Assembly: GCA_030145435.1 (NCBI GenBank)
Contig: JAQYVQ010000096.1
Location: 1-6,234, forward strand
DNA: 6,234 bases
From: Syntrophobacteria bacterium
GTDB lineage: Bacteria; Desulfobacterota; DSWW01
Direction: 5' to 3'
Shown here: positions 1 through 6,234 of the stretch, piece after piece
Numbering within the stretch: position 1 is the first letter of the stretch
How the letters are laid out: every line of letters begins with the position of its first letter
Notes under the pieces: model-generated
Told to the model about the DNA's origin: nothing
Seen by the model: only the letters and a program-made list of their open reading frames with translations
The model's database searches: none
Program-made: the position numbers and the translations under genes

Positions 1-1251
1 GGATCCGTGCAAATCAGTCCGGAGAGACAACAGCTAATCGGGGTGAAGACAGGTCCGGTTGAAAGAAAACCCGTCGTTCATACATTGAGGGTTTTGGGCA
101 GGGTTGAGGCAGACGACACCAGGGTCTACCGGATCAATACGTCGGTGGACGGCTGGATTGTCAAGGCCTATTCCAATTCAGTGGGAACTCTGGTGAAAAA
201 GGGCGAGGTTCTGGCCGTTTTCTCCAACCCCCAGTTTCTGGACGCAGAACAGGGCTATCTCTATGCTCTCGGAACGGTGGAACGGTTGGGGCCGGGCAGA
301 CGGCAGGAACTGGGCAGACAACAGGAACAGGGGGCCCTAAACCCGGCCGCGCTGGACCCCTTTGTCGTGCAGAGACAAATCGATATCCTGCGAGGCATGG
401 GGATGAGCGACAGGCAGATCCAAAAGATCGGCCGGACCCGCGAAGTCACCCAAAACATCCAGATCATCTCGCCTGTCGATGGCTTCATCGCTGCCAGGAA
501 GGTTTCTACCGGGGAGAGGTTTCTCGAGGGAACGGAGCTCTACCGCATCGAAGACCTGAGCCGTGTCTGGATCCTTGCGGATGTGTACGAAAAGGAAGTC
601 CGCCATTTCGTGGCCGGGGCTGAGGCGCTGGTCACCATGCCGTACCGGGGCGAGACCTATCATGCCACCGTAACCCCGGTTCTGCCGCTATTCGACACCG
701 TCACACAAACGCTTCAGGTTCGCCTCGAGACGGACAACCCGGGATACGTGCTCCGCTCCGGCATGTTCGTGGACGTTGAACTCCCGGTCACCCTGCCTTC
801 AGCTGTGACCGTTCCGATCGACGCGGTTCTCTTCTCAGGTCTGAAGAAGACCGTCTTTGTCGCCAGGGGCGACGGGTTCTTTGAGCCCAGACAGGTCGAA
901 ACCGGAGAGTCCATGGGGGACCGCATCGAAATCGTGAACGGTCTCGAGCCGGGAGAAGAAATCGTGATCTCCGGCAACTTCTTCATCGACTCGGAGAGCC
1001 GCCTTCAGGCGGCGGCCCAAGGCATTTACGGAAAGCCGGCCACGGACCCGGTCTGCGGCATGGAAGTGGATGAAGCCAGGGCCAAGGCCATGGGGAGGAG
1101 CAGCACCTACCAGGGGAAGACATACTACTTCTGCTGCGACGAATGCAAACAGGAATTTGATGAAGACCCTACACTCTTTTTAGAGATGATTCCTGAAGAC
1201 CAGGGACATGCAAACCACGAATCGGACGCAACCGACGCAACCCATGATTAA
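1..1251 (+). CDS. cusB: CusB-type RND efflux periplasmic adaptor with C-terminal YHS metal-binding domain (5' partial)
   Basis: Membrane-fusion subunit that links the inner-membrane pump CusA to an outer-membrane channel in a Cu(I)/Ag(I) export complex; it acts in the periplasm. The frame is open through base 1 (Gly-Ser precede the GTG at 7). 'ISPERQQLIGVKTG' is normally internal in CusB proteins, so the true start, signal peptide and the N-terminal metal-binding part are cut off. Numbering from the GTG at 7: first lipoyl half about 40-76 ('VDGWIVKAYSNSVGTLVKKGE'-like), helical hairpin about 77-145, second lipoyl half from 153 ('SPVDGFIAARKVSTGE'), beta-barrel about 186-262, membrane-proximal domain to about 335. 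A YHS domain follows at about 346-392 with 'DPVCGM' and 'YYFCCDECKQEF' (Cys350, 376, 377, 380). The end is an acidic tail with scattered His. The adaptor assignment is firm. Copper specificity is inferred from the neighbouring pump. The stop overlaps the cusA start. Confidence 0.93.
   Translation, partial: GSVQISPERQQLIGVKTGPVERKPVVHTLRVLGRVEADDTRVYRINTSVDGWIVKAYSNSVGTLVKKGEVLAVFSNPQFLDAEQGYLYALGTVERLGPGRRQELGRQQEQGALNPAALDPFVVQRQIDILRGMGMSDRQIQKIGRTREVTQNIQIISPVDGFIAARKVSTGERFLEGTELYRIEDLSRVWILADVYEKEVRHFVAGAEALVTMPYRGETYHATVTPVLPLFDTVTQTLQVRLETDNPGYVLRSGMFVDVELPVTLPSAVTVPIDAVLFSGLKKTVFVARGDGFFEPRQVETGESMGDRIEIVNGLEPGEEIVISGNFFIDSESRLQAAAQGIYGKPATDPVCGMEVDEARAKAMGRSSTYQGKTYYFCCDECKQEFDEDPTLFLEMIPEDQGHANHESDATDATHD
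1225..1242 (+). repeat. 9-bp perfect tandem duplication at the cusB 3' end
   Basis: GACGCAACC occurs twice back to back and encodes Asp-Ala-Thr twice in the CusB tail. It ends two bases before the ATG at 1244, so it fills the place where a Shine-Dalgarno sequence for cusA would sit; no purine-rich site is seen there. It is probably a small slippage duplication without a function of its own. Confidence 0.6.
1244..1251 (+). promoter_or_regulatory. cusB/cusA stop-start overlap (ATGATTAA)
   Basis: The start codon of cusA (1244-1246) and the stop codon of cusB (1249-1251) lie within eight bases and no recognisable ribosome-binding site precedes the ATG. This arrangement fits re-initiation by ribosomes ending cusB, which would keep adaptor and pump production linked. 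The coupling is inferred from layout only. Confidence 0.5.
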
Positions 1252-4200
1252 CCGTATCATTGATTTCAGTGTAAACAACAAGTTCATCGTCCTCGCCCTG
1301 GTGGCCGTAGCCGGACTCGCCGGCTGGTGGTCGATGAAGGAAATCCCCCTGGATGCAATACCGGATCTCAGCGACACCCAGGTCATCATCTTCTCGCGCT
1401 GGAACCGCAGTCCGGACATCATCGAGGACCAGGTGACCTACCCCATCGTGTCGGCCATGGTGGGCGCCCCGAAAGTGAAGGCCGTTCGCGGTTTCTCCGA
1501 TTTCGGTTACTCCTATGTGTACGTCATCTTCGAAGACGGGACAGACATCTACTGGGCGCGGTCCCGTACCCAGGAGTACCTTTCTGCGGTCTTGCCGCGG
1601 CTGCCGGATGGGGCCAAAACCGAGATGGGGCCCGACGCCACGCCCCTCGGATGGATCTTTCAGTACGTCCTGGTGGACACCTCCGGAAACCAGAGCCTGG
1701 CAGACATGCGCTCGTACCAGGATTGGTACCTCAAGTACTACTTGAATGCGGTTCCGGGCGTCGCGGAGGTGGCACCCGTCGGAGGGTTCGGCAAACAGTA
1801 CCAGGTGAACGTAGACCCTAACCGGCTTCGGGCTTACGGCATTTCCATAAACCGTGTAGTGGAGGCGGTGCGCGGGAGCAACTACGAGACAGCCGGGCGT
1901 CTGATCGAGTTCGGCGGAACCGAATACAGTGTGCGCGGGCGGGGCTACCTCCGGTCACTCGAGGACATCGAGGAGATCGCTGTCTCGACCAGCGATTCCG
2001 GCACCCCTATACGGATCAGAGATATCGGACGGGTCGTCTTGGGGCCCGATATCCGGAGAGGGGTCGCCGACCTCGACGGCCAGGGGGACGTCGTGTCCGG
2101 TATCGTCATCATGCGCCACGGGCAGAACGCTTTGGACGTGATCGATCGGGTGAAGGCGAAACTCCACGAGATCGAACCCGGCCTTCCTCCCGGGGTTCAG
2201 GTCGTCCCCATCTATGACCGGTCGGATCTGATCCTGCGGTCCATCGACAACCTGAAAGCCACGGTCATCGAGGTGCTCATCACCGTGGCCCTGGTGGTCT
2301 TCCTTTTTCTCCGGCACATCCCCAGCGCCCTGATCCCCGTGATCACCCTCCCTTTCGCCATTCTCATCTCGTTCATCCCGTTTCGAATGCTCGGGCTCAC
2401 GGCCAACATCATGTCCCTCGGAGGGATCGCTATCGCCATCGGGGCAATGGTGGACGCAGCCATCGTGGTGGTCGAGCAGACCCACAAGAACCTCGAACAA
2501 TGGGAGCAGGGCGGCCGGCAGGAAGATCAGCGTGCCGTGGTCATCCGCGCCGTGAAGCAAGTCGCAGGCCCCAGCTTCTTCGCCCTCCTGGTGATTGCCG
2601 TCTCCTTCCTTCCCATCCTTACCCTGGAGGCCCAGGAAGGCCGGCTGTTCAAACCCCTGGCCTACACCAAGACCCTCGCCATGATCGTTGCCGCCGTGCT
2701 GGCGATCACCTTGGACCCGGCGCTGAGGCTCCTTTTCACCCAGATGAAGAATCTTCATTTCCGCCCTGCAGGACTGGCTCGGGTCGTGAACAGGATCTTC
2801 GTGGGAACCATCCAGTCGGAGCAGAAACACCTCATCAGCCGATTTCTGATGCGTCTCTACAATCCTGTTGTGACCTGGTCGTTGAAGTGGAGGTGGTTGG
2901 TGATCGCGGGTGCTCTGCTCCTGATGATTGCCACCATTCCGATCTTCCTGCAGCTGGGTTCGGAATTCATGCCCCCCCTGGAGGAGGGATCCATCCTTTA
3001 CATGCCCACGACCATGCCGGGCATCTCCATCACCGAGGCACAGAAGGTGCTCCAGGTCACGGACCGAATCATCAAACAGTTTCCCGAGGTGGAATACGTG
3101 CTGGGCAAGGCGGGGCGGGCCGAGACCTCGACCGACCCGGCACCTTTGTCCATGCTGGAGACCGTGATCATTCTCAAGCCGAAGACCGAGTGGCGAAAAA
3201 GAGACACCTGGTACTCCTCCTGGGCGCCGGACTGGGTGAAAGTCCCCTTCCGCCGCGTCACCCCGGATCATATTTCCATGCAGGAACTGATCGCTCAGAT
3301 GAACGACGCCCTGCAGATTCCCGGTCTGGCCAACTCGTGGACCATGCCCATAAAGGGCCGTTTCGATATGTTGAGCACCGGCCTTCGTACGCCGGTGGGA
3401 CTCAAAGTCACCGGTGCGGACCTTGCCGTCATTGAAGAGATCGGGATTCAGGCGGAATCCATTCTCCCGTCGGTTAGAGGAACCCGCAGCGTCTTCGCGG
3501 AGCGCACCGCCAGCGGTTATTTTCTCGATTTCGAGTGGAATCGGAAGGAACTGGCCCGTTACGGTTTGAGCGTGCAGGAAGCCCAGACCGTGATCGAAAA
3601 CGCGATCGGCGGAGAAAACCTGACAACCACCATTGAGGGGCGGGAACGGTATCCGGTCAACGTCCGATACCTTCGAGACTTCCGGGCCGATCCGGGAGCC
3701 TTGGGCCGAATTCTGGTGCCTGCATCCGGGGGACAGAGGCAGATCCCGCTCTCTAATCTGGCCACCATCCGGGCATCGACCGGCCCGTCTATGATCCGTG
3801 ATGAAGACGGCCTGCTCGCCGGGTACGTGTATGTTGACCTCGCCGGCCGTGACCCGAACAGCTATGTGGAGGAGGCGGACAGGCTGCTAAGAGAAAAGAT
3901 ACAACTCCCCACGGGATACGCCATCTCCTGGAGCGGCGATTACGCGGGCTGGCAACGGGTCAGGGAGCGATTGACCGTGATCGTCCCCGCTACCCTCTTT
4001 CTGATCCTCGTGCTTCTCTATCTGAATACAAAGTCCCTCACCAAAAGCATGATTGTCTTATTGGCGGTGCCCTTTTCCGCCATCGGAGCATTCTGGTTCC
4101 TCCACCTGCTCGGCTACAACCTGAGCATCGGGGTCTGGGTCGGACTGATCGCCTTGCTGGGCGTGGATGCCGAGACGGGGGTGTTCATGCTGCTCTATCT

Positions 4201-4507
4201 CGATCTTGCTTATGAACAGGCCAAGAAGGAGGGGCGCCTGCGGAGCCTGGCCGACCTGAAGGAAGCCATTCGGTATGGGGCTGTCCAGCGGCTCCGGCCG
4301 AAGTTCATGACCGTGGCTACCACATTTCTCGGGCTTGTCCCGATCCTTTGGGCCACCGGCGCCGGTTCCGACGTAATGAAGCGGATCGCGGCCCCCCTGG
4401 TGGGAGGAATCCTGGCCTCCTTTTTCCTGGAATTGCTCGTTTATCCACCCATCTACCAGATCTGGAAATGGAACTTTGAGGTGAAGAAGCAGATTGATGC
4501 ACCCTGA
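1244..4507 (+). CDS. cusA: CusA-type Cu(I)/Ag(I) RND efflux pump (HME-RND permease)
   Basis: Proton-driven inner-membrane pump that moves Cu(I)/Ag(I) to the outer-membrane channel. It is 1087 residues long, complete and unbroken, slightly longer than E. coli CusA. TM1 is about 13-31, TM2-6 about 335-500, TM7 about 548-570 and TM8-12 about 905-1075, with two large periplasmic loops between. The Met triad of CusA is conserved: Met587 ('LYMP'), Met637 with Glu639 ('SMLE'), Met709 ('DMLSTG'), matching E. coli Met573, Met623/Glu625 and Met672. Proton-relay residues are present: Asp404 ('GAMVDAAIV'), Glu977 ('VDAETG'), Lys1020 ('RPKFMTV'). This argues for Cu/Ag rather than Co/Zn/Cd. Start: ATG 1244 gives the usual N-terminus 'MINRIIDFS'; an in-frame ATG at 1208 would add 12 polar residues lacking family resemblance. 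ATG 1244 overlaps the cusB stop by 8 nt (ATGATTAA) without a Shine-Dalgarno, suggesting translational coupling. Oddities are a roughly 23-residue insertion near 650-685 and loss of one Met-relay pair. Confidence 0.97.
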   Translation: MINRIIDFSVNNKFIVLALVAVAGLAGWWSMKEIPLDAIPDLSDTQVIIFSRWNRSPDIIEDQVTYPIVSAMVGAPKVKAVRGFSDFGYSYVYVIFEDGTDIYWARSRTQEYLSAVLPRLPDGAKTEMGPDATPLGWIFQYVLVDTSGNQSLADMRSYQDWYLKYYLNAVPGVAEVAPVGGFGKQYQVNVDPNRLRAYGISINRVVEAVRGSNYETAGRLIEFGGTEYSVRGRGYLRSLEDIEEIAVSTSDSGTPIRIRDIGRVVLGPDIRRGVADLDGQGDVVSGIVIMRHGQNALDVIDRVKAKLHEIEPGLPPGVQVVPIYDRSDLILRSIDNLKATVIEVLITVALVVFLFLRHIPSALIPVITLPFAILISFIPFRMLGLTANIMSLGGIAIAIGAMVDAAIVVVEQTHKNLEQWEQGGRQEDQRAVVIRAVKQVAGPSFFALLVIAVSFLPILTLEAQEGRLFKPLAYTKTLAMIVAAVLAITLDPALRLLFTQMKNLHFRPAGLARVVNRIFVGTIQSEQKHLISRFLMRLYNPVVTWSLKWRWLVIAGALLLMIATIPIFLQLGSEFMPPLEEGSILYMPTTMPGISITEAQKVLQVTDRIIKQFPEVEYVLGKAGRAETSTDPAPLSMLETVIILKPKTEWRKRDTWYSSWAPDWVKVPFRRVTPDHISMQELIAQMNDALQIPGLANSWTMPIKGRFDMLSTGLRTPVGLKVTGADLAVIEEIGIQAESILPSVRGTRSVFAERTASGYFLDFEWNRKELARYGLSVQEAQTVIENAIGGENLTTTIEGRERYPVNVRYLRDFRADPGALGRILVPASGGQRQIPLSNLATIRASTGPSMIRDEDGLLAGYVYVDLAGRDPNSYVEEADRLLREKIQLPTGYAISWSGDYAGWQRVRERLTVIVPATLFLILVLLYLNTKSLTKSMIVLLAVPFSAIGAFWFLHLLGYNLSIGVWVGLIALLGVDAETGVFMLLYLDLAYEQAKKEGRLRSLADLKEAIRYGAVQRLRPKFMTVATTFLGLVPILWATGAGSDVMKRIAAPLVGGILASFFLELLVYPPIYQIWKWNFEVKKQIDAP

Positions 4508-5024
4508 CATGATCAGAAAGACAATCTCGGGGACGGTGCCGGTAGTGATCGTCTTCCTGCTGTTGCAGGGAGCGGCATTTGCCGGGGATGTGTCCTGCAA
4601 GTATTGTGGGATGCGGAAATCGCTGTACGGACACTCGTGGATGGTGTTTCATTACCATGAAGGTTCGGTTGACGAATTCTGTTCCCTGCACTGCGCGGCC
4701 ATCGAGATGGCGCTGCACACCGGAAAAACCCCGCTCTCGATCCTGGTGGCTGACTACTACACCGAGGAACTCATTGATGCGGACAAAGCATACTGGGTTG
4801 TTGGTGGAGATAGGCCGGGCGTGATGACGTCCCAGGCGAAGTGGGCGTTCCGGGAACAGCCGGGCGCCGAAAGGTTCATGGTCGAGCACGGGGGGAAAGC
4901 GGCTACGTTTGACACGGCGTTGAAGTCAGCCTTGGACGACATGTACCGAGACATCTTGATGATCCAGAAGAGGAGAGACAGGGCGCGCCAGAAAGAAATG
5001 GAGTCAAATGCCGGACCCCCATGA
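4497..5024 (+). CDS. Exported NosL-related copper-binding protein
   Basis: Small periplasmic protein of the NosL family (copper accessory proteins first known from nitrous oxide reductase assembly); likely a Cu(I) carrier or buffer for the Cus pump. From ATG 4497 it has 175 residues. A signal peptide spans about 1-29 (Arg/Lys, then hydrophobic 'VPVVIVFLLLQG', cleavage after 'AFA'). There is no lipobox Cys, whereas classical NosL is a lipoprotein. The metal motif 'CKYCGM' gives Cys34, Cys37, Met39, and 'FCSLHC' gives Cys62, His65, Cys66. The later segment 'DYYTEELIDADKAYWVVGG' plus 'GVMTSQAKWAF' is the typical NosL core. A charged helical tail (about 145-170) follows. Start choice: ATG 4497 follows a weak purine-rich GAAGAAG and overlaps cusA by 11 nt; ATG 4509, one base after the cusA stop, gives an equally good signal peptide; TTG 4494 is possible but less likely. 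No nitrous oxide reductase genes are in view, so the symbol nosL is withheld. Confidence 0.85.
   Translation: MHPDMIRKTISGTVPVVIVFLLLQGAAFAGDVSCKYCGMRKSLYGHSWMVFHYHEGSVDEFCSLHCAAIEMALHTGKTPLSILVADYYTEELIDADKAYWVVGGDRPGVMTSQAKWAFREQPGAERFMVEHGGKAATFDTALKSALDDMYRDILMIQKRRDRARQKEMESNAGPP
5021..5024 (+). promoter_or_regulatory. NosL-like/kinase stop-start overlap (ATGA)
   Basis: The TGA of the NosL-like gene (5022-5024) overlaps an ATG at 5021 that opens the kinase frame. A GGAG lies at 5000-5003, 17 nt upstream, too far for a normal site, so coupling is the likelier mode if this ATG is used. A competing start with a better site lies at 5102. Confidence 0.45.
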
Positions 5025-6234
5025 AAGGCATCGGACCGAAGGAGTTGACCCTGGTTGACGAACATTCAGAACCGAGAATGGCTGCCGTAAAGGAGAGACG
5101 GTTGCGCGCTCTCCCGGATGGTTCAGAACGCACAAGGTTTTGGGGAGCGATCGATCGGAGCGTGCTCACGGTGCTCGTCCTGGGACTCCTCTCGACGCTG
5201 CTTCTGCTGTACAGTGACAATTTGTGGAGAACGAGCTTTCGCAAGACCGTACCCGTGCTCGACAACATCATGCAGGCAAAAGATTCCCTGGCGGAAGCCT
5301 ATCTCTGGCTGGATGAACTGCTCAAGGGCAACGAGACCATCCGCATCACGGAGATCCTCGGATTCTACGACCAGGCGGCACGGGCCGTGGATGCATGTCT
5401 CGAAGGAGAGAGTGTGATCCGGGGCATGCCGGGCTTGCCCATCATAGAGGGGGAACTCAGCACCGACTTGAAGGAGTTCAAGGCCTCGATCGAAAAGGCC
5501 CGTGTCGTGGCCGAGGCACGCTGGAAGAACCGGGATGACACCCGGGCCGCAAGAGCCATCGATCGGAATCTTCAGACTGCCTATCACGGCCTCGGACTGA
5601 TGGCCGGTGCGATCACGGCGACACTCGAGGAGGACATCAGCGGTTCGATGCGAACCCAGAGGATGGTTCACGTTTTCACGCTGTGCGTCTGGCTCACCAT
5701 TATTTCCGGTGCGGCCGCCGCATTGCTGTCTGCCTCGAAGAGACGCAAGAAATCCCAACAACGATTGGAAATCTATCAGGAGGGGCTCCGTTCCCTCGCT
5801 TCGGAACTGGTGTTGACGGAGGAGCGGGAACGGCGTCGGCTTGCCACGGATCTCCATGACTCCATCGCCCAGAGTCTGGCCATGTCCAAAACAAAGCTCG
5901 ATGCGCTCCGGGCCCAGAGTCCCTCCGAGGACCTGTCTACGGCTCTTGAGGAGATTCTGGAAATCCTCAAGCCCGCGATCCGGGATGCGCGTTCCCTCAT
6001 CTTTCAGCTCAGCCCTCCTCTTCTCTACGTCATGGGCCTGGAGGCGGCGGTTGAAAGCCTCGCGGAGCAGACACAGGAGCAGCACGGTCTGACAACGACC
6101 TTTTCGGACGACAACCGGCCCAAGCCCCTTGGCGAGGACCTTCGGGTCCTTCTGTTTCGTGCCGTCAGGGAACTGCTGATCAACGTGATCAAGCACTCCC
6201 GGGCGAAGGGGGCGAAGATTCGGATGCGGAGAGA
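5021..6234 (+). CDS. Membrane sensor histidine kinase, HisKA_3 (NarX/DesK) type, 3' partial
   Basis: Two-component sensor that would phosphorylate a NarL/FixJ-type response regulator. The frame runs from ATG 5021 to the last base without a stop, giving 404 codons plus 2 nt. TM1 is about 48-65 ('VLTVLVLGLLSTLLLLY') and TM2 about 216-237, enclosing a roughly 150-residue, mostly helical periplasmic domain. A charged linker follows, then the dimerisation/phosphoacceptor region 'ERRRLATDLHDSIAQSL', with phosphoacceptor His279 and the HDxxxQ motif (Gln284) of NarX-like kinases. The start of the HATPase_c domain is visible as 'LLFRAVRELLINVIKHS' (N-box Asn388). The G boxes lie beyond the edge. The sensor region has one Cys (Cys125) and no His- or Met-rich metal site, so its ligand cannot be read. 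Start: ATG 5021 overlaps the previous stop; ATG 5078 and TTG 5102 (AAGGAG six bases upstream) are alternatives, all before TM1. Operon position suggests it controls the copper genes, which is inference. Confidence 0.93.
   Translation, partial: MKGIGPKELTLVDEHSEPRMAAVKERRLRALPDGSERTRFWGAIDRSVLTVLVLGLLSTLLLLYSDNLWRTSFRKTVPVLDNIMQAKDSLAEAYLWLDELLKGNETIRITEILGFYDQAARAVDACLEGESVIRGMPGLPIIEGELSTDLKEFKASIEKARVVAEARWKNRDDTRAARAIDRNLQTAYHGLGLMAGAITATLEEDISGSMRTQRMVHVFTLCVWLTIISGAAAALLSASKRRKKSQQRLEIYQEGLRSLASELVLTEERERRRLATDLHDSIAQSLAMSKTKLDALRAQSPSEDLSTALEEILEILKPAIRDARSLIFQLSPPLLYVMGLEAAVESLAEQTQEQHGLTTTFSDDNRPKPLGEDLRVLLFRAVRELLINVIKHSRAKGAKIRMRR
5090..5095 (+). promoter_or_regulatory. Strong Shine-Dalgarno-like AAGGAG before an internal TTG of the kinase
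   Basis: AAGGAG lies six bases before the in-frame TTG at 5102 (kinase residue 28 when counted from ATG 5021). It is the best-spaced ribosome-binding sequence near this gene. If used, the protein would start about 20 residues before TM1, without the polar leader. The same bases also encode Lys-Glu in the longer frame, so chance is possible. Confidence 0.35.

Noticed and set aside
1..6. GGATCC (BamHI site) exactly at the window start, possibly a clone junction
   Set aside because: The same hexamer occurs inside genes at 569-574 and 2987-2992, and here it reads Gly-Ser in frame with the adaptor, so nothing shows it to be artificial.
7..9. GTG as the start of the adaptor gene
   Set aside because: The frame is open to base 1 and the protein begins mid-domain compared with CusB proteins; the gene must start upstream of the window.
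1208..1243. Upstream ATG as the cusA start
   Set aside because: It adds a polar, Thr/Gln-rich leader before the normal CusA N-terminus; ATG 1244 fits the family better and makes a usual stop-start overlap.
1955..3271. Long minus-strand open frame opposite cusA
   Set aside because: Its translation is rich in Asp, His, Gly and Arg without a fold-like pattern, as expected for the shadow of a GC-rich gene; the plus strand is clearly CusA.
2500..3435. Second plus-strand open frame inside cusA
   Set aside because: It is a frame-shifted reading of conserved CusA sequence, rich in Pro, Gly, His and Arg, with no start context or known domain.
5147..5158. Short palindromic GATCGATC run as an operator
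   Set aside because: It lies within the coding part for the kinase N-terminus, is short and has no partner site or promoter nearby; chance is sufficient.
5123..6196. Long minus-strand open frame opposite the kinase
   Set aside because: The plus strand encodes recognisable HisKA_3 and N-box motifs in an unbroken frame; the reverse frame shows no known motif.

Overview
The window holds four tightly packed plus-strand genes that read as part of one copper/silver export operon. In order they are a CusB-type periplasmic adaptor (5' end cut by the window edge), a complete CusA-type heavy-metal RND pump, a small exported NosL-related copper-binding protein, and a two-component sensor histidine kinase (3' end cut by the window edge). 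Every junction overlaps or nearly so. There is no non-coding stretch of any length, no RNA gene, no mobile element, no terminator and no visible promoter. The operon promoter and probably an outer-membrane CusC/TolC gene would lie to the left, and a response regulator gene is expected to the right. Both statements are inference.

The host looks like a GC-rich (about 60% by eye) Gram-negative bacterium, since a tripartite RND pump needs an outer membrane. A CusB with a C-terminal YHS domain, a CusA with a 'TLDPALR' segment and a Trp-rich insertion, and a NosL-like protein with 'CKYCGM' plus 'FCSLHC' all recall genomes of the former Deltaproteobacteria (Desulfobacterota/Geobacter-like). This assignment rests on remembered family resemblance and not on a search.

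Region by region: 1-1251 is the adaptor. 1244-4507 is the pump, with the Met triad and proton-relay residues of Cu(I)/Ag(I)-specific CusA conserved. 4497-5024 is the NosL-like protein with a signal peptide. 5021-6234 is a HisKA_3 (NarX/DesK-type) kinase that stays open to the last base.

A likely working model is as follows. The exported NosL-like protein and the YHS domain of the adaptor bind periplasmic Cu(I) and hand it to the CusA funnel, which expels it through the CusCBA channel. The kinase reports envelope copper or metal stress to a regulator outside the window. The main points of interest are the doubling of 'CGM...C-x(2-3)-C' metal sites in neighbouring periplasmic proteins, the partly lost transmembrane Met relay in CusA, and a NarL-family kinase where an OmpR-family CusS would be expected.
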